From Hysterangium stoloniferum (lineage: Eukaryota; Basidiomycota; Agaricomycetes; Hysterangiales; Hysterangiaceae): a DNA stretch of 64,000 nt. The translations under genes were made by a program, and so were the position numbers. Below, one piece after another: positions 35,599-47,459 of this stretch. The notes under the pieces were generated by a model. That model saw nothing but the letters and a program-made list of their open reading frames with translations. It did no database searches and was not told the origin of the DNA. The stretch spans positions 40,950 through 104,949 of the forward strand of contig WHVD01000233.1 in the NCBI GenBank assembly GCA_015178975.1. The letters are read 5' to 3'. Every line of letters begins with the position of its first letter. Positions within the stretch are counted from its first letter, which is position 1.

Positions 35599-38500
35599 AT
35601 GCTTGCAACGTCTACAGTTCACAATTCCCCGACAAAGCCAGGTTGGCACACAGATGCATTGGAGGAGGAGTGGATAGAACCTCCAACCTCTAACAGCCTG
35701 GGCGATGCTGACGACAAAGATGTACCCTACCATTCGCGCTCTATGCAAAGTCACGCAACTTCTAACGATCGCTATGCCACTGCTAATGATTATTACACAC
35801 CTCCTAATGATCATTCATCTACCAGTCTTAAACGCTCTCACTCTCCACTTCCCTCGTCGCCCACCCGGCAAGGTACTTTTCTAATCCGCGAAGATCAACC
35901 TGTAGCTCCTATTATGCCACTTCCCGCGCGGAAAGGAAAGGCTAAGAATATCATGAAGGACTTCTTCAGCCCTTTGGCATTAGAGACCATGTTTGAACCA
36001 CCATCCCCAAGACTTGCTGCAAACGATAACCTGCCTCCCCATCCTTTTAACACAGCACTGGAAGAAAAGCATGAAGCTAATGATGTCGCCTCTTCCCATA
36101 AAGCGGATGAAGGACTAGGTGAAGCAGATATGGATGAAGAAACTCGACCTGTCCCGCATGACCTTCCCGAGGGTGTAGAAGAACCTGAACAATTAGACGA
36201 AGAAGACGTCATAGTTGCTTCTGATATTCCTAATCTGATATCTTTCGATGGTCGTAAGCTCAGCATGGGATATAAGTTCACCTTCGCAGCAGCACGTCCT
36301 CCAAGGATACCAAGCCCTGTGCCGGAGGGGGTGACCGCACGAACTCCTTCAAATCATAAAAGCCTAAATCCCTCTGTTCCTCAGACAGATTCTCGTCTTC
36401 GTCTTTTCCAATTCCAATACGACACGTTCACCAGGGATCACTTGTCCGCCATGGTTGATTCCATTGCAGTCCATACACCATCGGATTCCAACAAATCGAA
36501 GTCTCCTCGCAATATTCTTTCTCGCAGCCAGGCGCAGAATTCATCCATCCCCGTCCCTCAACTAGACAATGCCCACTCCCGCGCTACCAAGCGTCTCAGA
36601 CTCACCCCTCCTAATAACCTGTCTCAGGACATTCCGGGCGTTAGTTCTATGCCACGCAAAGACTATATTGGAGAGTCAAGGAAGTTGATGCGAAAGATTA
36701 AACAAGCTCGATCACCCTCAATGATGACTGTTCTCTCCGTGAAGGAGACTGTTCAGAGTACAACTATGGCAGACCAGAGCACTGTCGAGGGTGGCCCTCG
36801 AAGGGAGCCTGGTGACGATTGTATTTGTCCTATTATTTCAAGCTTATGATTTTTTTCTGAAACCTTTGTTGTACAGTGCGTAGTATTTTGTCAAGCGATG
36901 CACCGTCCGACATATCGTCAAACGTCAGAATAGATCCCGGAAGTCCTACTCCCTCTTCATGTCTTCAGCCATCTACTGCTCATGCCTCGACATCACTTCA
37001 TCCTATATACCCCACCTCAACGTTAACGCCATCTATACCATCCTCTCTCTGTTCGTCGACCTCGGACACAAACTCCAAACCGTCTAGCATCGCATCTGCT
37101 TTGGGATATCGGAGGAAAGCGGCTGACCTAATGGCACAAATTCGACAAGATATGACCAAGGGAAAACGGTTATTCTCGCTGGAAACAATCAAAGATGGCG
37201 TCCGTGTTGAGGATGGATATGACAATACGCCATCTGCAGTACCACTTACATCTGCAAGTTCCATCAAACCGTCAACGAGTCCTCGGAAGGTCGCGTCCAT
37301 ATCAGCTGCTAGATTTCCTTCATCTTCCGGCAGTAAAACAGCGGTAGACACCGAATCAGAGAAGCCTTCTATACCTCGCAAGCATACAAAACAAAGTCCG
37401 CGGAAACTGTTACGCAGACTCAGTGCCGCAGATGAGGTAGACCGTGAAATAGCCATGAACAAATCTGCATCAGAGGTTTCTTTCACGGCTTCACTGACAG
37501 CGAAAGCATCAGAAAAATCAGCTCATTTGGTGACCAAGATCAATAGCCCGCCACAGCAAGGCAAACCTGTTCAAGTTTTCCATGTCAACCAGTCGCTATC
37601 AGGAGCCTCCTCACTTCGCTTTCTGCAACCTCCAGCACAGCCAAACCGAGTCGTCTCTGGTGGGACAGCTACAAGTACCGAGACTGTCGATTCAGCCCTG
37701 ACGCGTGGTACCACTGCTACCAGCGCCACCTCTGTCATCACTGCTCGTACCGCAAGTACTGGCTCCGTTGAATCAGCAGCTTCATTTGTGAAACACGCGG
37801 GTCCGGTACAAATGACTCGTATAAAGCCAGAAGACGTCCCTGCTTTGCCGGAAATGGTAGGAGGGATGCGCTTCGATCGCGTGTTGATGCGTTGGGTCAA
37901 GGCGGGTTCATCCAAAGAGAATGCGATGGTCAACGAGGAAGGCGTCACCATGCACTCTGAAGAAAGTGAGGATCCATTTCGCAGTTTTGAAAGCTTTGAA
38001 AGTGGTAGCGTCGATGGGACCGGAAAGACCGGTAACCTCCAGAATGATGTCGGACATGGGGAAGAGCCGGAGACAGCATCCGTGGACGGTGACGAACAAC
38101 TTTCGGATGTCCATCTATCGTTCGCGGTGGGTGCGTCAGGTCACGTTGATACCGACACCGACGATTCTTTCGATTTCGGCATTGAGCCTGAAGCGGCTAT
38201 TGTCGAGGTCATGACTGGTGTGGACTCGCACGTCATGGAGTCAGAAACAGAGACGACTGATTCAGAAACAGATCAACTGATCCAATTTATCGATGGTAAC
38301 GCTGATGAAGACGAAGATGATAATACGGTGACAATATTGACACAGCAGGCAACTGCCGCTGATTCGTCTCATGCAGAATCTTTGGCTGCTTACAGTACAC
38401 CCTTACCTCTTCACCGTACGGCACTGGCGCCCCCACGTTCTGTCCTAAAAAATGCTAATGGCTCGGTGATACCGAGAACGCCCGGTTCCATCGCGCGTAC

Positions 38501-40883
38501 ACCAAATAACGTGTTCGGCTCTGCTCATCGAAGGTCTGTTAGCTTTACTGACGGCCGGAAGGACGGAAAAATTGAAGGAGTTGGACGGAGTATAAATGAT
38601 ACCAGTGCCACTGGACCCGCCACTGGTGTGAGCCCGTTCACGGCGAGTGTCAGAGGCTGTCGAATTGCAGCCATATTAGAGGATCTAGCTGAGCCATGTC
38701 TCGAAGAGACCCCATCGAAAGTGAGCAATACCTCACGCGACCTAGCAGATGAAATGCAACCGTTGGCTCCCCGTACTCAGTCTTCGCGACGTCCTTTCTC
38801 AAGGTCTACTAAGGAAAAAGAACTCTCATTAACACAGGCCAATCAGACGTTTTTGACTGAGTGTTCGTTCGGGATCTCGCATGATAAATTGGTTCATATA
38901 ATCACCGATGTTCACCCTTACGTGCCGTACTGGGAAACTTTGGAACGTATTGACCTTGGCAAGAAGGGCATCGAGAGTGTCGCCAGGCTTAAAGAATTCT
39001 TGCCCCAACTGGATATCTTGAACCTGTGAGTACTATGCACCTGTAGATGTCTTTTGACAGACTGATAGTACTCGATGCAGTGATGGGAACACACTTTCAT
39101 GGCTAACTGGCGTACCAAAGACCGTTCGGACGCTATCCGTCTCGTCCAACCTGTATGAAATTTATTTCTGAGTATACCTAGACCCCCCTGACTAGATCAT
39201 GTAGGCTTACCGCTATGACATCCTTTAATCAGCTAGTCAACATTGAGAATTTGGATATCAGCAACAACCAACTTGATTCTGTACGGCGTGAGTGATTCTT
39301 TGTTTTTGTCGTCCATCACAATTGACATGCTTCGAGAACTATCATGTTTACGACACTTGCGGGAGTTGAAAGCAGATGGGAATGCAATAAACAGTTTGGA
39401 GGGACTTGGCGAATTAGACAGCTTAACTAAGCTCAGTCTCAAAGGCAATTGCATATCTCACATTGACTTTGGGGAGTTGAGATGGTAGGTTAAGAATTTA
39501 CTACATACGCTGCCATCTCACTACATTTTATCAACAGGCCACGACTGGAATTACTGAATCTCAGTCGAAATCATCTTGGAAGCATTTCAGGACTGTCTAC
39601 CTTGAGTTCCCTGTCGGCATTAAACTTGGGTGAGTGATGTACCGGCCGGTTTGGCATAATCTGACATGCATCACTTCTGCGCTGTCCTGAATTCCGTGCC
39701 TTTCTTCACCGTGGGCGGTTGATTTAAAAATGAAAGATCATAATCATCTCGTATCTTTAGAGGCCGAGGAATCGATGCCCAAGTTGCGCACGCTTCGGGC
39801 CAGCAATAATCGACTCACACAACTAGACGCCTCCTGCTTCAACAATCTACGAACGTTGTACGCAGATAATAATAGGCTCTGCGACTTGGTTGGGGCTAGA
39901 AAATTACGGAAGCTGGAGAACGTGAGCTTACGGAACCAAGGTGGTAAGGGCTTGTAAGTGCATCCTTTTTGGGATGATGATCGACCGCTGTCTTTGCGGT
40001 TCTGATGTTGACGGATTCTGTCGCAACAGGACCCTGACCATGAATGACATCCGGGACGTAAAGCGTTTGTACTTATCAGGTACGGTTGATTATCAGACCC
40101 TTGATCGCTCCATTTGATCCCGTGACCTTTTTCTCTTGAAGGGAATCCCCTCTCGCACCCGTTCTTGACTGAGCCGTGCTACAACTTGATCTATCTGGAG
40201 CTTGCGGCATGCAGACTGGAGCATTTGCCAGCAGGGCTAGTTGGCCTTATACCGAATATTCGAATACTAAACCTGAACTATAATTTCCTCACGGATGCAA
40301 GCGCTCTCGATGGGCTAACAAGACTCCGTAAACTTACCCTTATAGGATCACGGCTGAAAGGGACTAAATCGCTTGTTCGAGTTCTAAGGCGCATGCCGGA
40401 AATTGAGATGGTAGATTTTCGGTGAGTTATTTGCAGAATCCGAGTCGCGGATGGTATATTTTGTTCACGCCTTTTTTTTTTGTCTTAACTATATCTAGAA
40501 TGAATCCATGCACTTTGGGGTGGTACCTTCCTATCCTCGTGCAGGATGTTCCAGGGGCGTTACAGCCTAGTGAAGATATAAATGGGGGAGATGACAAGCA
40601 TGATCTTTTGATTCAAAATCGGGCCGGCTCGAGAGCGGGTGGGGGTGGCAGTGCCGCGCCTCACTCCCACGCCCAATCGTGGCAGGAGTTGGACGCCAAA
40701 TTTCGCTGTGGTCTTCCAGACGAGGCGTATGTGGGGCGACTGGCATATCGCGGATTAGTGATGCGGGCGTGTCCGAAAGTACGAATGCTGGATGGAGTTG
40801 TGGTAGAGGCGGGAGAACGGGATAAGGCAGAGATGCTGTTACAGGGCGTACTGAACGCCAAGACGCACTTGCGACGGCCCTGA
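35599..40883 (+). CDS. Cdc11/Nud1-type LRR scaffold of the septation initiation / mitotic exit network
   Basis: Long spindle-pole-body scaffold. Start MLATSTVHNSPTKPGW at 35599. The N-terminal half is disordered, Ser/Thr/Pro-rich with many SP/TP sites, typical of a phosphorylated scaffold. An intron at 36812-36876 joins EPG to VRSILSSDAPSD. At the end of the disordered part lies NQTFLTECSFGISHDKLVHI, a conserved block of the family. Then come leucine-rich repeats split by short introns: WETLERIDLGKKGIESVARL, LVNIENLDISNNQLDSV, HLRELKADGNAINSLEGLGE, KLRTLRASNNRLTQLD, NIRILNLNYNFLTDASAL. A C-terminal cap follows (RGLVMRACPKVRMLDGVVVE). Stop is TGA 40881-40883. By family it recruits the Spg1-Cdc7-Sid2 module for cytokinesis. 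Confidence 0.87.
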
Positions 40884-42452
40884 ACCAGTTTACGCGTAGG
40901 GATGTGTTGGCGAAAAGTGTTGTGCATATTTTTGTTTTTGTTTTTGTTTGATTGACTGTGTAGTCTTTGATTTTGTTTTGGGTGCTGTGTTTAATACGGG
41001 TGCTATATAACAGTGACCTGCATTTTTATCTCATATTGCGGAGCATATGGCGCATGGGCTATATAGCTATATAGAATATGATGATGGTGATAAGTTCAAA
41101 TCGGGAAGCGAAAGAGGGCGAACATGATTAAGAAGAAAACTGAATTGCTTTGGCAATATTGGCGAGCTCGAAGCTGCGATTGGCTGGAGTGACCATGTGT
41201 GAGATATTTATATCAACCATAGCCATTGTAAAATAGAATTCAACCATCTGGAGCATAGGCTAAGCTATCCTATCTAAGGAGCAAAGTTCTGCTTATCTTG
41301 TCCTATGGTTTCGGAGGAGCCATACAACCGTTTGTATGGCGCGAAGTGCTGGTGCTGACGGGAATCTCTCAGACGACCCTGGAGAAGATGACTCGAGTGG
41401 GAAATGGGGCTACGCCTAATCGATAGTAGTGCATGGTGTCGTCGACCCGGTGAAGAATGCAGGCTTGTGAATAAATATGGGCATTCGAGCCAAGGAAGGT
41501 TAGATATACGCATTGATGGGGAATTAGCGGGTGCCTGGGCTGAGTTCCGCACATACTCGAATGCAGCTACACACCCACGTGCATTCTATTAACCCTGGTC
41601 GACTGGTGCGGGTGCTGGCGGTGGGGAGAGTTTGTTTGGGGACACGTGTGGCGCGTGTTTTGCAATTGGCCTGGGTGGTGTGTGTGCCAGAGATTGGATT
41701 CGCGCAGGATCCGCCATCAGTGTTCAGGAATGGCGACCCTGGGGGACGCGGCCTTGTATATATGCCGTGCTGGGGTAGATCAGAAGGAAGGGGGAGAGAC
41801 AATAGCAAAGGCGGTGTGTGGGTGGATAATACGAATACGCTAAACGGAGCAAAAGTCCGATGCCGTCTAGGTCGTCGACTTGGCGAAACAGGTGTGAGCG
41901 GTTGGTGAGCCCTCGAGTATTATTAATTGCACTGAATTAAAAAAGCGTCGTCGATAAAGGCTTAGAACTGGATCCGGTTGGTATTCGCATCCGATGGGGA
42001 GGGGGGGGGATAGCCGAGGCTTGATTTGATATCCGAAAATGCCGTGCTCTAGAGCTTCTTTTAAAGTTAATTTAGAGTTAATATAAGGTTACTTTTCCGC
42101 ATTGGGAGAATGCACACAAAGGCATATATATTGGACATTCGTATTACACTATGGCGACAGGATCTCCAAGGTGCGTATGCTATGCACGCCACTGAATGCA
42201 TTGCACCTTGGAGCGGAATGGGCGCCAGGGAACACGTGAGAAAGGTATAACGGCATGCTTACTTCACTGCCAAGACCATAATTTCCAAAAGAGAAATAAG
42301 AGATAATATATGGAATTGGGGGGCTGATGATACTGTGTAAGAGCGGAAGCAGAAGAATCAAATAGTTTGCCCCACGGTCCTTCTCGTGCATTGAATTTTC
42401 TAGGAGTAAGGGGCAGTGGGTATTATGGGCGGGGTCTGGATCTTCCGGGAAG

Positions 42453-42562
42453 AGTCATGAGGGAGGATATAGATATCGATATGATATAGTCATGAGGGAG
42501 GATATAGTTATCGATATGATATGGTGCAGAAATAGTCATGAGGGAGGATATAGATATCGATG
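42453..42562 (+). repeat. Tandem repeat, about 35-nt unit, three copies
   Basis: The unit begins agtcatgagggaggatata and continues with (g/t)atatcgatatgatat. Copies start at 42453, 42488 and 42534. The second copy is followed by an 11-nt insertion, and the third is cut short. Each copy carries the palindromic core atatcgat. Confidence 0.85.
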
Positions 42563-44730
42563 TCGACGCTGTAAATTAATCAGGAATGACTTACACATCG
42601 AAAGATGCAACCAACTTATTCCCACATATAGCTCGAGGTTGTTCGTCGCAGACTGCACAGCCTCCACGAGGGAAGGAGCAGCATCAAGCCAATCAGGGAC
42701 AGCCGGGAGCTATACTTTATGGTTTGGCTACCAAGATCTGTTTGTATGCACGAGTTACACGAAAGGGGCGAAGGGGGAGGCAGTGGGATTAAGCTTTAGC
42801 ACTAGGGGTGGCGCTGTGTGCATAATATCATATCGACCCAGGAGGGGCTGAACGCGCATTCATTATGTACTATATCAGCACCCCAGACGACGGGGAAGAT
42901 CCCTCGCTATAAAGGGCCGCCGGCGTTCAAGCTGACCGCAGGTCCGCCACGCGAGCGGGCGTGCGGGAATCGGACTGTCGGAACCACCACCAAGGAGCGC
43001 ATGGCGGCAGCGCAGGGCAAGGACGGGGTGTGTGTGCGTGCGGGGGGAGGGGCAATCTGAAGGAGGGGCACGGATTCTGATGCGCCGCGGATCTTCATGA
43101 GATAGATGATTTGGCAAAATGCGTTTCCAGGATGGCTCGCGTGTATTTCAAATGAGATTAGGAGGGCTCGAATTGTGTTGGTTGCTCCCCCCAAGGATTA
43201 ACTAGAAGTGGTGGGATTACGTATATCTGGCACGAGGGGGGTTGATTCTGTGTGGGATGCTCCAGGTAAATGAAGGGGCACTGTGTGGGAGGCATGCGCG
43301 TCTAAAAGCACAGTAAAAAACAACGATGAAGATTTTTGAAAACCCGAGGTCGAGAGTTAGGAGAGAAACAAAAACAAAGATTTTTAAGCAGAGGCCTAGT
43401 TCAGGGGTACCCGATGCGATGCGGGTAACGGCAGAGGCTACCACAAAAAAAACAATACTTATTATTATTAGACAAGGGCGGGGAAGAAACAATATTATTA
43501 TTAGACAAGGGGATGAAGACAAGATTGCGGTGAGCGACTTCTCTAGCAGGTAGAATGGGCGCATCGGCATCAACTGGGTGTGTGAGCAGTGTGTTCAAAT
43601 AGAACCGCTCATTATTCACAACAAGTTGAAACCAGATTTTTCCTCATGTGGTTGCTTCGAATCGGGATTCGAGAGAACCAAACTAGTACTAGTAACTTAT
43701 ATATTTGTATAGATATATATATGGGGCGGGGATGGAAGGTAATACCGGCTTAATGGAAGGAAATGAGATTCATGGGTTGGGGTTGGAGAACGTCTATGAC
43801 GACGGAGAGAATATGAATGTAGTGCCAGCTCTGGTGTTGTTAGGACGTCTTCTGGCTGGCATGTGTAAGATGGTTTGATATCGAGTGAGCGCGCAGGACA
43901 AAGATCACTGTGCGGTGCACTGTTTTTTGCCAGTTGCATTGGGATACTTACAGCATCGTGAGTTACATAGCTCCGAGCTAGTCGGCAGCAACCAACCTAA
44001 CACGAGGATTCGAAGAAGAATAGGTACCTATTTGCAAAAATAGAACAGAGGATTGATTCGGAGGAATAACCTCCGTAGCAAATAACGACTCGAGTTTCTC
44101 GGGAAATCATCGGTGAGAGGGGTGGTGAGTGGTGGGTGTGAGGCTGAGTGAGGGCTCAAGTGGATCGGACTATGATTTGATGATGGGTGATGTGGAGGTA
44201 CAAGGCAAACGCAAAGGCGAGGGCAAAAAATGAGATGATGGAAGAGTTTAACGACTGAAAGGCTGGCGTTAATGGGGACGGGGAGGCGTCGAAAATTACG
44301 ACATTTATGGTCGGGCAGGGCGGGTAGTGCCAAAGATGGGGGATATGGGCTGGTGATGAACTGGAAAGTAAATTCGAAATAATTTTATTGAATGGGATTC
44401 GTACTGAATAGAGAAATAGAAAAAGGAATATTGCCAAGGAGGAGAAGAGTTACTGGATGTGAGAGGATGTGCGTTCCAAACGGTGCGAAGGAAAGATATT
44501 GAGCGGATCTTTCCGATAGAGGCCGACTGGAACGGAGGAGAAGAAAGAAGAGAGACGGCTGAAGACGGAAGCAAATAATGGAAGGATAAGAGAAGGCGGG
44601 GCCGAGAGTCCAGGCACAGGAGGGTAAGCGAGGCGATTGCATCTGTGTCCGTTGGATCGTCGATGCCTGCGATGCGTGTGAGACGTACCGAGGAAGGAGA
44701 AGGCTTGTTAGGCTTGGGTGATTAAAAGGT

Positions 44731-44758
44731 GATGATGATGATGATGATGGTGATGATG
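44731..44758 (+). repeat. GAT trinucleotide microsatellite
   Basis: About nine GAT units with a single interruption (ggt), in the purine-rich part of the region upstream of the homeobox gene. Confidence 0.85.
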
Positions 44759-45295
44759 AAGGACGATATGATATGTATGTGTAGATGGAGGTCGATCTCA
44801 TATGTCGCTAGAGAGTGCAACACTGCAGACTGCCCGCCGCTCGCCTTTTGGCCTGGTCGGGGGAATGGGGAAATGAGGGAATAAGGAAATTGACAAAAGA
44901 ATGAATGGAATGCTTAGACGTAAACATATTCTGCCAAAAGCAGACAGGGAAGGTATTTTTGTATTCTATGCATGATTGAATGGGAGGCTTTGCAATATGA
45001 CCATATTCGGACGTGGGAGTGCAGAATGATGATAGGAGCCGAGTGGGGAGCGGAGAGAAGAGGGTGATAAATGGCACAAATGGGAACCTGGGAAGTTGGC
45101 CGAGTGGCCGTGTCTTCTTCGAAACAGCTTCGATCTCAATTTAGAGATCTGGTTTTGATGCGAGATCTGGTTAAAGGCGCTCGTTAACTGAATGAATTCC
45201 AGCGCTGCAATTATTATTTTTATTATTATCCACAATTTAAAAGCCCATCCATTCCCCGTCTTTTTTTTATTCCAAGTTCTCCCTCCAACAAGTAA

Positions 45296-46770
45296 ATGTC
45301 AGATACTCTTGTCTACAGCATACCTGCTTGGTGAGTCCACCCATCTCTCTAACTCCTCCCAGCTCATTCTTCCTAGGTCAAAGGACGTAGATCCCCTCTT
45401 TGCAGCCGACAAGCAGTATGTCCCTCTTGCGTTTATTTCTTCTTCTGCTGACTTTTCTCGACAGGATGTTACTCCCAGATCAACTCATCCACTCTTCCGC
45501 CACCGATCTCTACACTGGCCGCCGCATGTCCGACTCTGCGCTCTCTGCGGACTCCGGAACGACCGCCACTGATCCAAACAGTCCCCTCACCGATCCTGAT
45601 CCCGCCAGTCCCCACCTCGATCAATCAAGCCACAAGCCCTCCCTCCCAGGCATCGGCACACTCACCCCCGCCATCAACTTCTCCCGCCGCTCCTCCCTCC
45701 CAACCCTCACCGCAGATCTCAGTCTCGCCCGGTCTCCCCGCACTTCACTCCGTCCCCACCCCCTCGCCTCCTATGCCTTCCCCGCCAGCCCCGATACCCC
45801 CGCCCTCGAATACAATCCATTAGCCACCAGCTTCCCCTCTCCCGACTACATCCCCCGCAGTGCCGGTTCACTCGACTCGATCTCCCAGTCCGGGTACTCC
45901 ATCCACCAGCACCAACAACAGCAACAATGGCAGCACGACCAGGGCGCTCCCTCGTCCCCGCGCGCCTCCCCAAAACGCCGTCGTTCCCCCGCCACACCGC
46001 CGGCTCAGTCTCAGGTCCAGCCTCAGCAGCAGCCTCAGCAACAGCAGCAGCAGCAGCAGCAGCCGCCGCCGCAACAACAACAACAACAGCCGCTGCCGCT
46101 GCAACAGCAACAGTCCCAGCCATCATCCGATGTTCAACCCATTCGTCGCCCAAGAGGGAAACTCCCAAAACATACCACCGACCTCCTCAAGGAATGGCTC
46201 CACGCCCATTCAGATCACCCATATCCAAGTGAGGATGAGAAGCGCGACCTGTGCGCCCGCACAAAACTCAGTATGAGCCAGGTCTCAAATTGGATGATCA
46301 ACGTGAGTTCTCGCTGATCTTTCATCCATCTTATCTTCATTAATTTTCGTCCGTAGGCCCGTCGTCGTATCCTTGCTCCCGCCAAGCCTCCTGCTGTCTC
46401 TGCGACTACCACCGAGCCTTATCGGGGAATGGGCGTCCCGCGACCCATCGGCTCCATGTATTCCTCACACATGTATCCTCAGCCCAATCTTGTTCGCCGC
46501 GTCTCTTCCGAAGACTCTCTTCGCCTCTACGATCCTCCCTACCACCCATACGACCAATCCCCTCGCTATCAGGCACAGGGTCACCCAATGTATGCTGCCC
46601 CCCCGCAAGAACGGAGGCTCCCCTACCCCTCCAGCTCCGTTGGCTACGCTCATGTGTCTGAATTCGCCCCCCAGTACCCCCATTCTCAATTATTCCTACC
46701 AAATCCTGGTCAACAGCCTCCCCGCGAACCACCTCGTTATTTCGCCTCTCCTCCAGACTCTGTATTATGA
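45296..46770 (+). CDS. TALE (KN-type) homeobox transcription factor
   Basis: Four exons, 45296-45330, 45377-45415, 45465-46302 and 46357-46770, join to 441 residues. The start MSDTLVYSIPAWSKDVDPLF is favoured because both small first exons have good GT-AG borders. The alternative ATG at 45418 lies inside intron 2. The middle is Ser/Pro-rich, then Gln-rich (polyQ from the repeat at about 46010-46114). The homeodomain covers about residues 255-315: KLPKHTTDLLKEWLHAHSDH, PYPSEDEKRDLCARTKLSMS, QVSNWMIN|ARRRILAP. The three-residue loop extension (PYP) marks it as TALE, and the intron splits the recognition helix at N|A. Trp, Asn and Arg needed for DNA contact are present. Fungal relatives regulate development or mating. 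Exact orthology is not claimed. Confidence 0.93.
46010..46114 (+). repeat. CAG/CAA repeat coding polyglutamine in the homeobox gene
   Basis: Mixed CAG/CAA codons interrupted by CCG/CCT proline codons. The tract encodes a Gln-rich segment just before the homeodomain. Mixed codons suggest selection at the protein level rather than a fresh DNA expansion. Confidence 0.85.
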
Positions 46771-47459
46771 TCGTAGGCAAATTATCTCTCTCTTTTTTTT
46801 TTTTGGGTCTTTGTGGGACCTTGTCTTTCTTGTCTATACCCGTTATGACCCTCCTGTCTTATTCCGTTGGTTTTCCTGCTCTTGTCTTGGGCTTCACATG
46901 TGATCGCTCATAATTATTTCCCCCTGGCCAAACCATACCCTTGGCGCACGCTCTCTGCGCCCCACCGCCGTGCTTTAATATCCCACCGCGATACCGTACA
47001 TTTTGTGCTATTTTAACTTGTTCTTGTATGAGACTCCCCTGTATCACGTCTCACCTGTACGTTGGATCGTGACAAACAAAAATACAACCATGATGACTTG
47101 CATGTAATTCGAGTTGCTTCAAACCGGTGTCTTGATATAATTAGACCTGAATTAACCCTAAAACAAACAGCTGTCATGCACCCCTTGTTAATCATCCCCT
47201 TATGCCGTGCGCATGCCATCAATGGTCGTGTGGCGATCGCACTGTTTTGGACGATAATCGTGCATGATTTCGGGCAAATACATCTGTCATGATTGTGCCA
47301 CTGCTCAATAGAGATCGACACTTTTGACAGTTTCGCAGCACCTCGATCAATCCTCGCCTAACATTAAATCTAATATAGAGAGGGCCTCTGATAGATTCAT
47401 GAGTACAGCCTTGTGCCAGACAAAAATACGTGCAGCGCCACACATCACCGGTGATGGTC
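46771..47459. other. Intergenic between convergent homeobox and RRP14 genes
   Basis: 3' flanks of both genes. A T-run lies at about 46791-46805. No other gene recognised. Confidence 0.5.

Larger units (their letters stand above)
40884..45295. other. Long gene-free tract (4.4 kb) upstream of the homeobox gene
   Basis: No conserved coding segment on either strand. It contains a tandem repeat (42453-42562), a G-run (about 41997-42010), a short direct repeat at 43451-43511 (attattattagacaaggg twice), and a GAT microsatellite. Between about 44030 and 45080 the plus strand is strongly purine-rich, switching to pyrimidine-rich after about 45240. The size stands out against 0.1-0.6 kb spacing elsewhere. 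This is likely the regulatory region of the homeobox gene and may include a noncoding or divergent transcript (inference). Confidence 0.5.

Noticed and set aside
41531..41908. Plus-strand 125-codon frame in the gene-free tract
   Set aside because: Gly/Arg/Val-rich with no motif, in sequence of biased composition. Not supportable as a gene.
44028..45235. Overlapping minus-strand frames of 80-140 codons rich in Ser, Pro and Leu upstream of the homeobox gene
   Set aside because: They follow from the pyrimidine-rich minus strand (low complexity). No splice structure or domain was found. Kept only as a hint of strand asymmetry, not as genes.
45719..46168. Minus-strand frame of 149 codons rich in Val/Ala under the homeobox gene
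   Set aside because: It is the antisense shadow of the CAG/CAA polyglutamine and Pro/Ser codons. No family motif or start context supports it.
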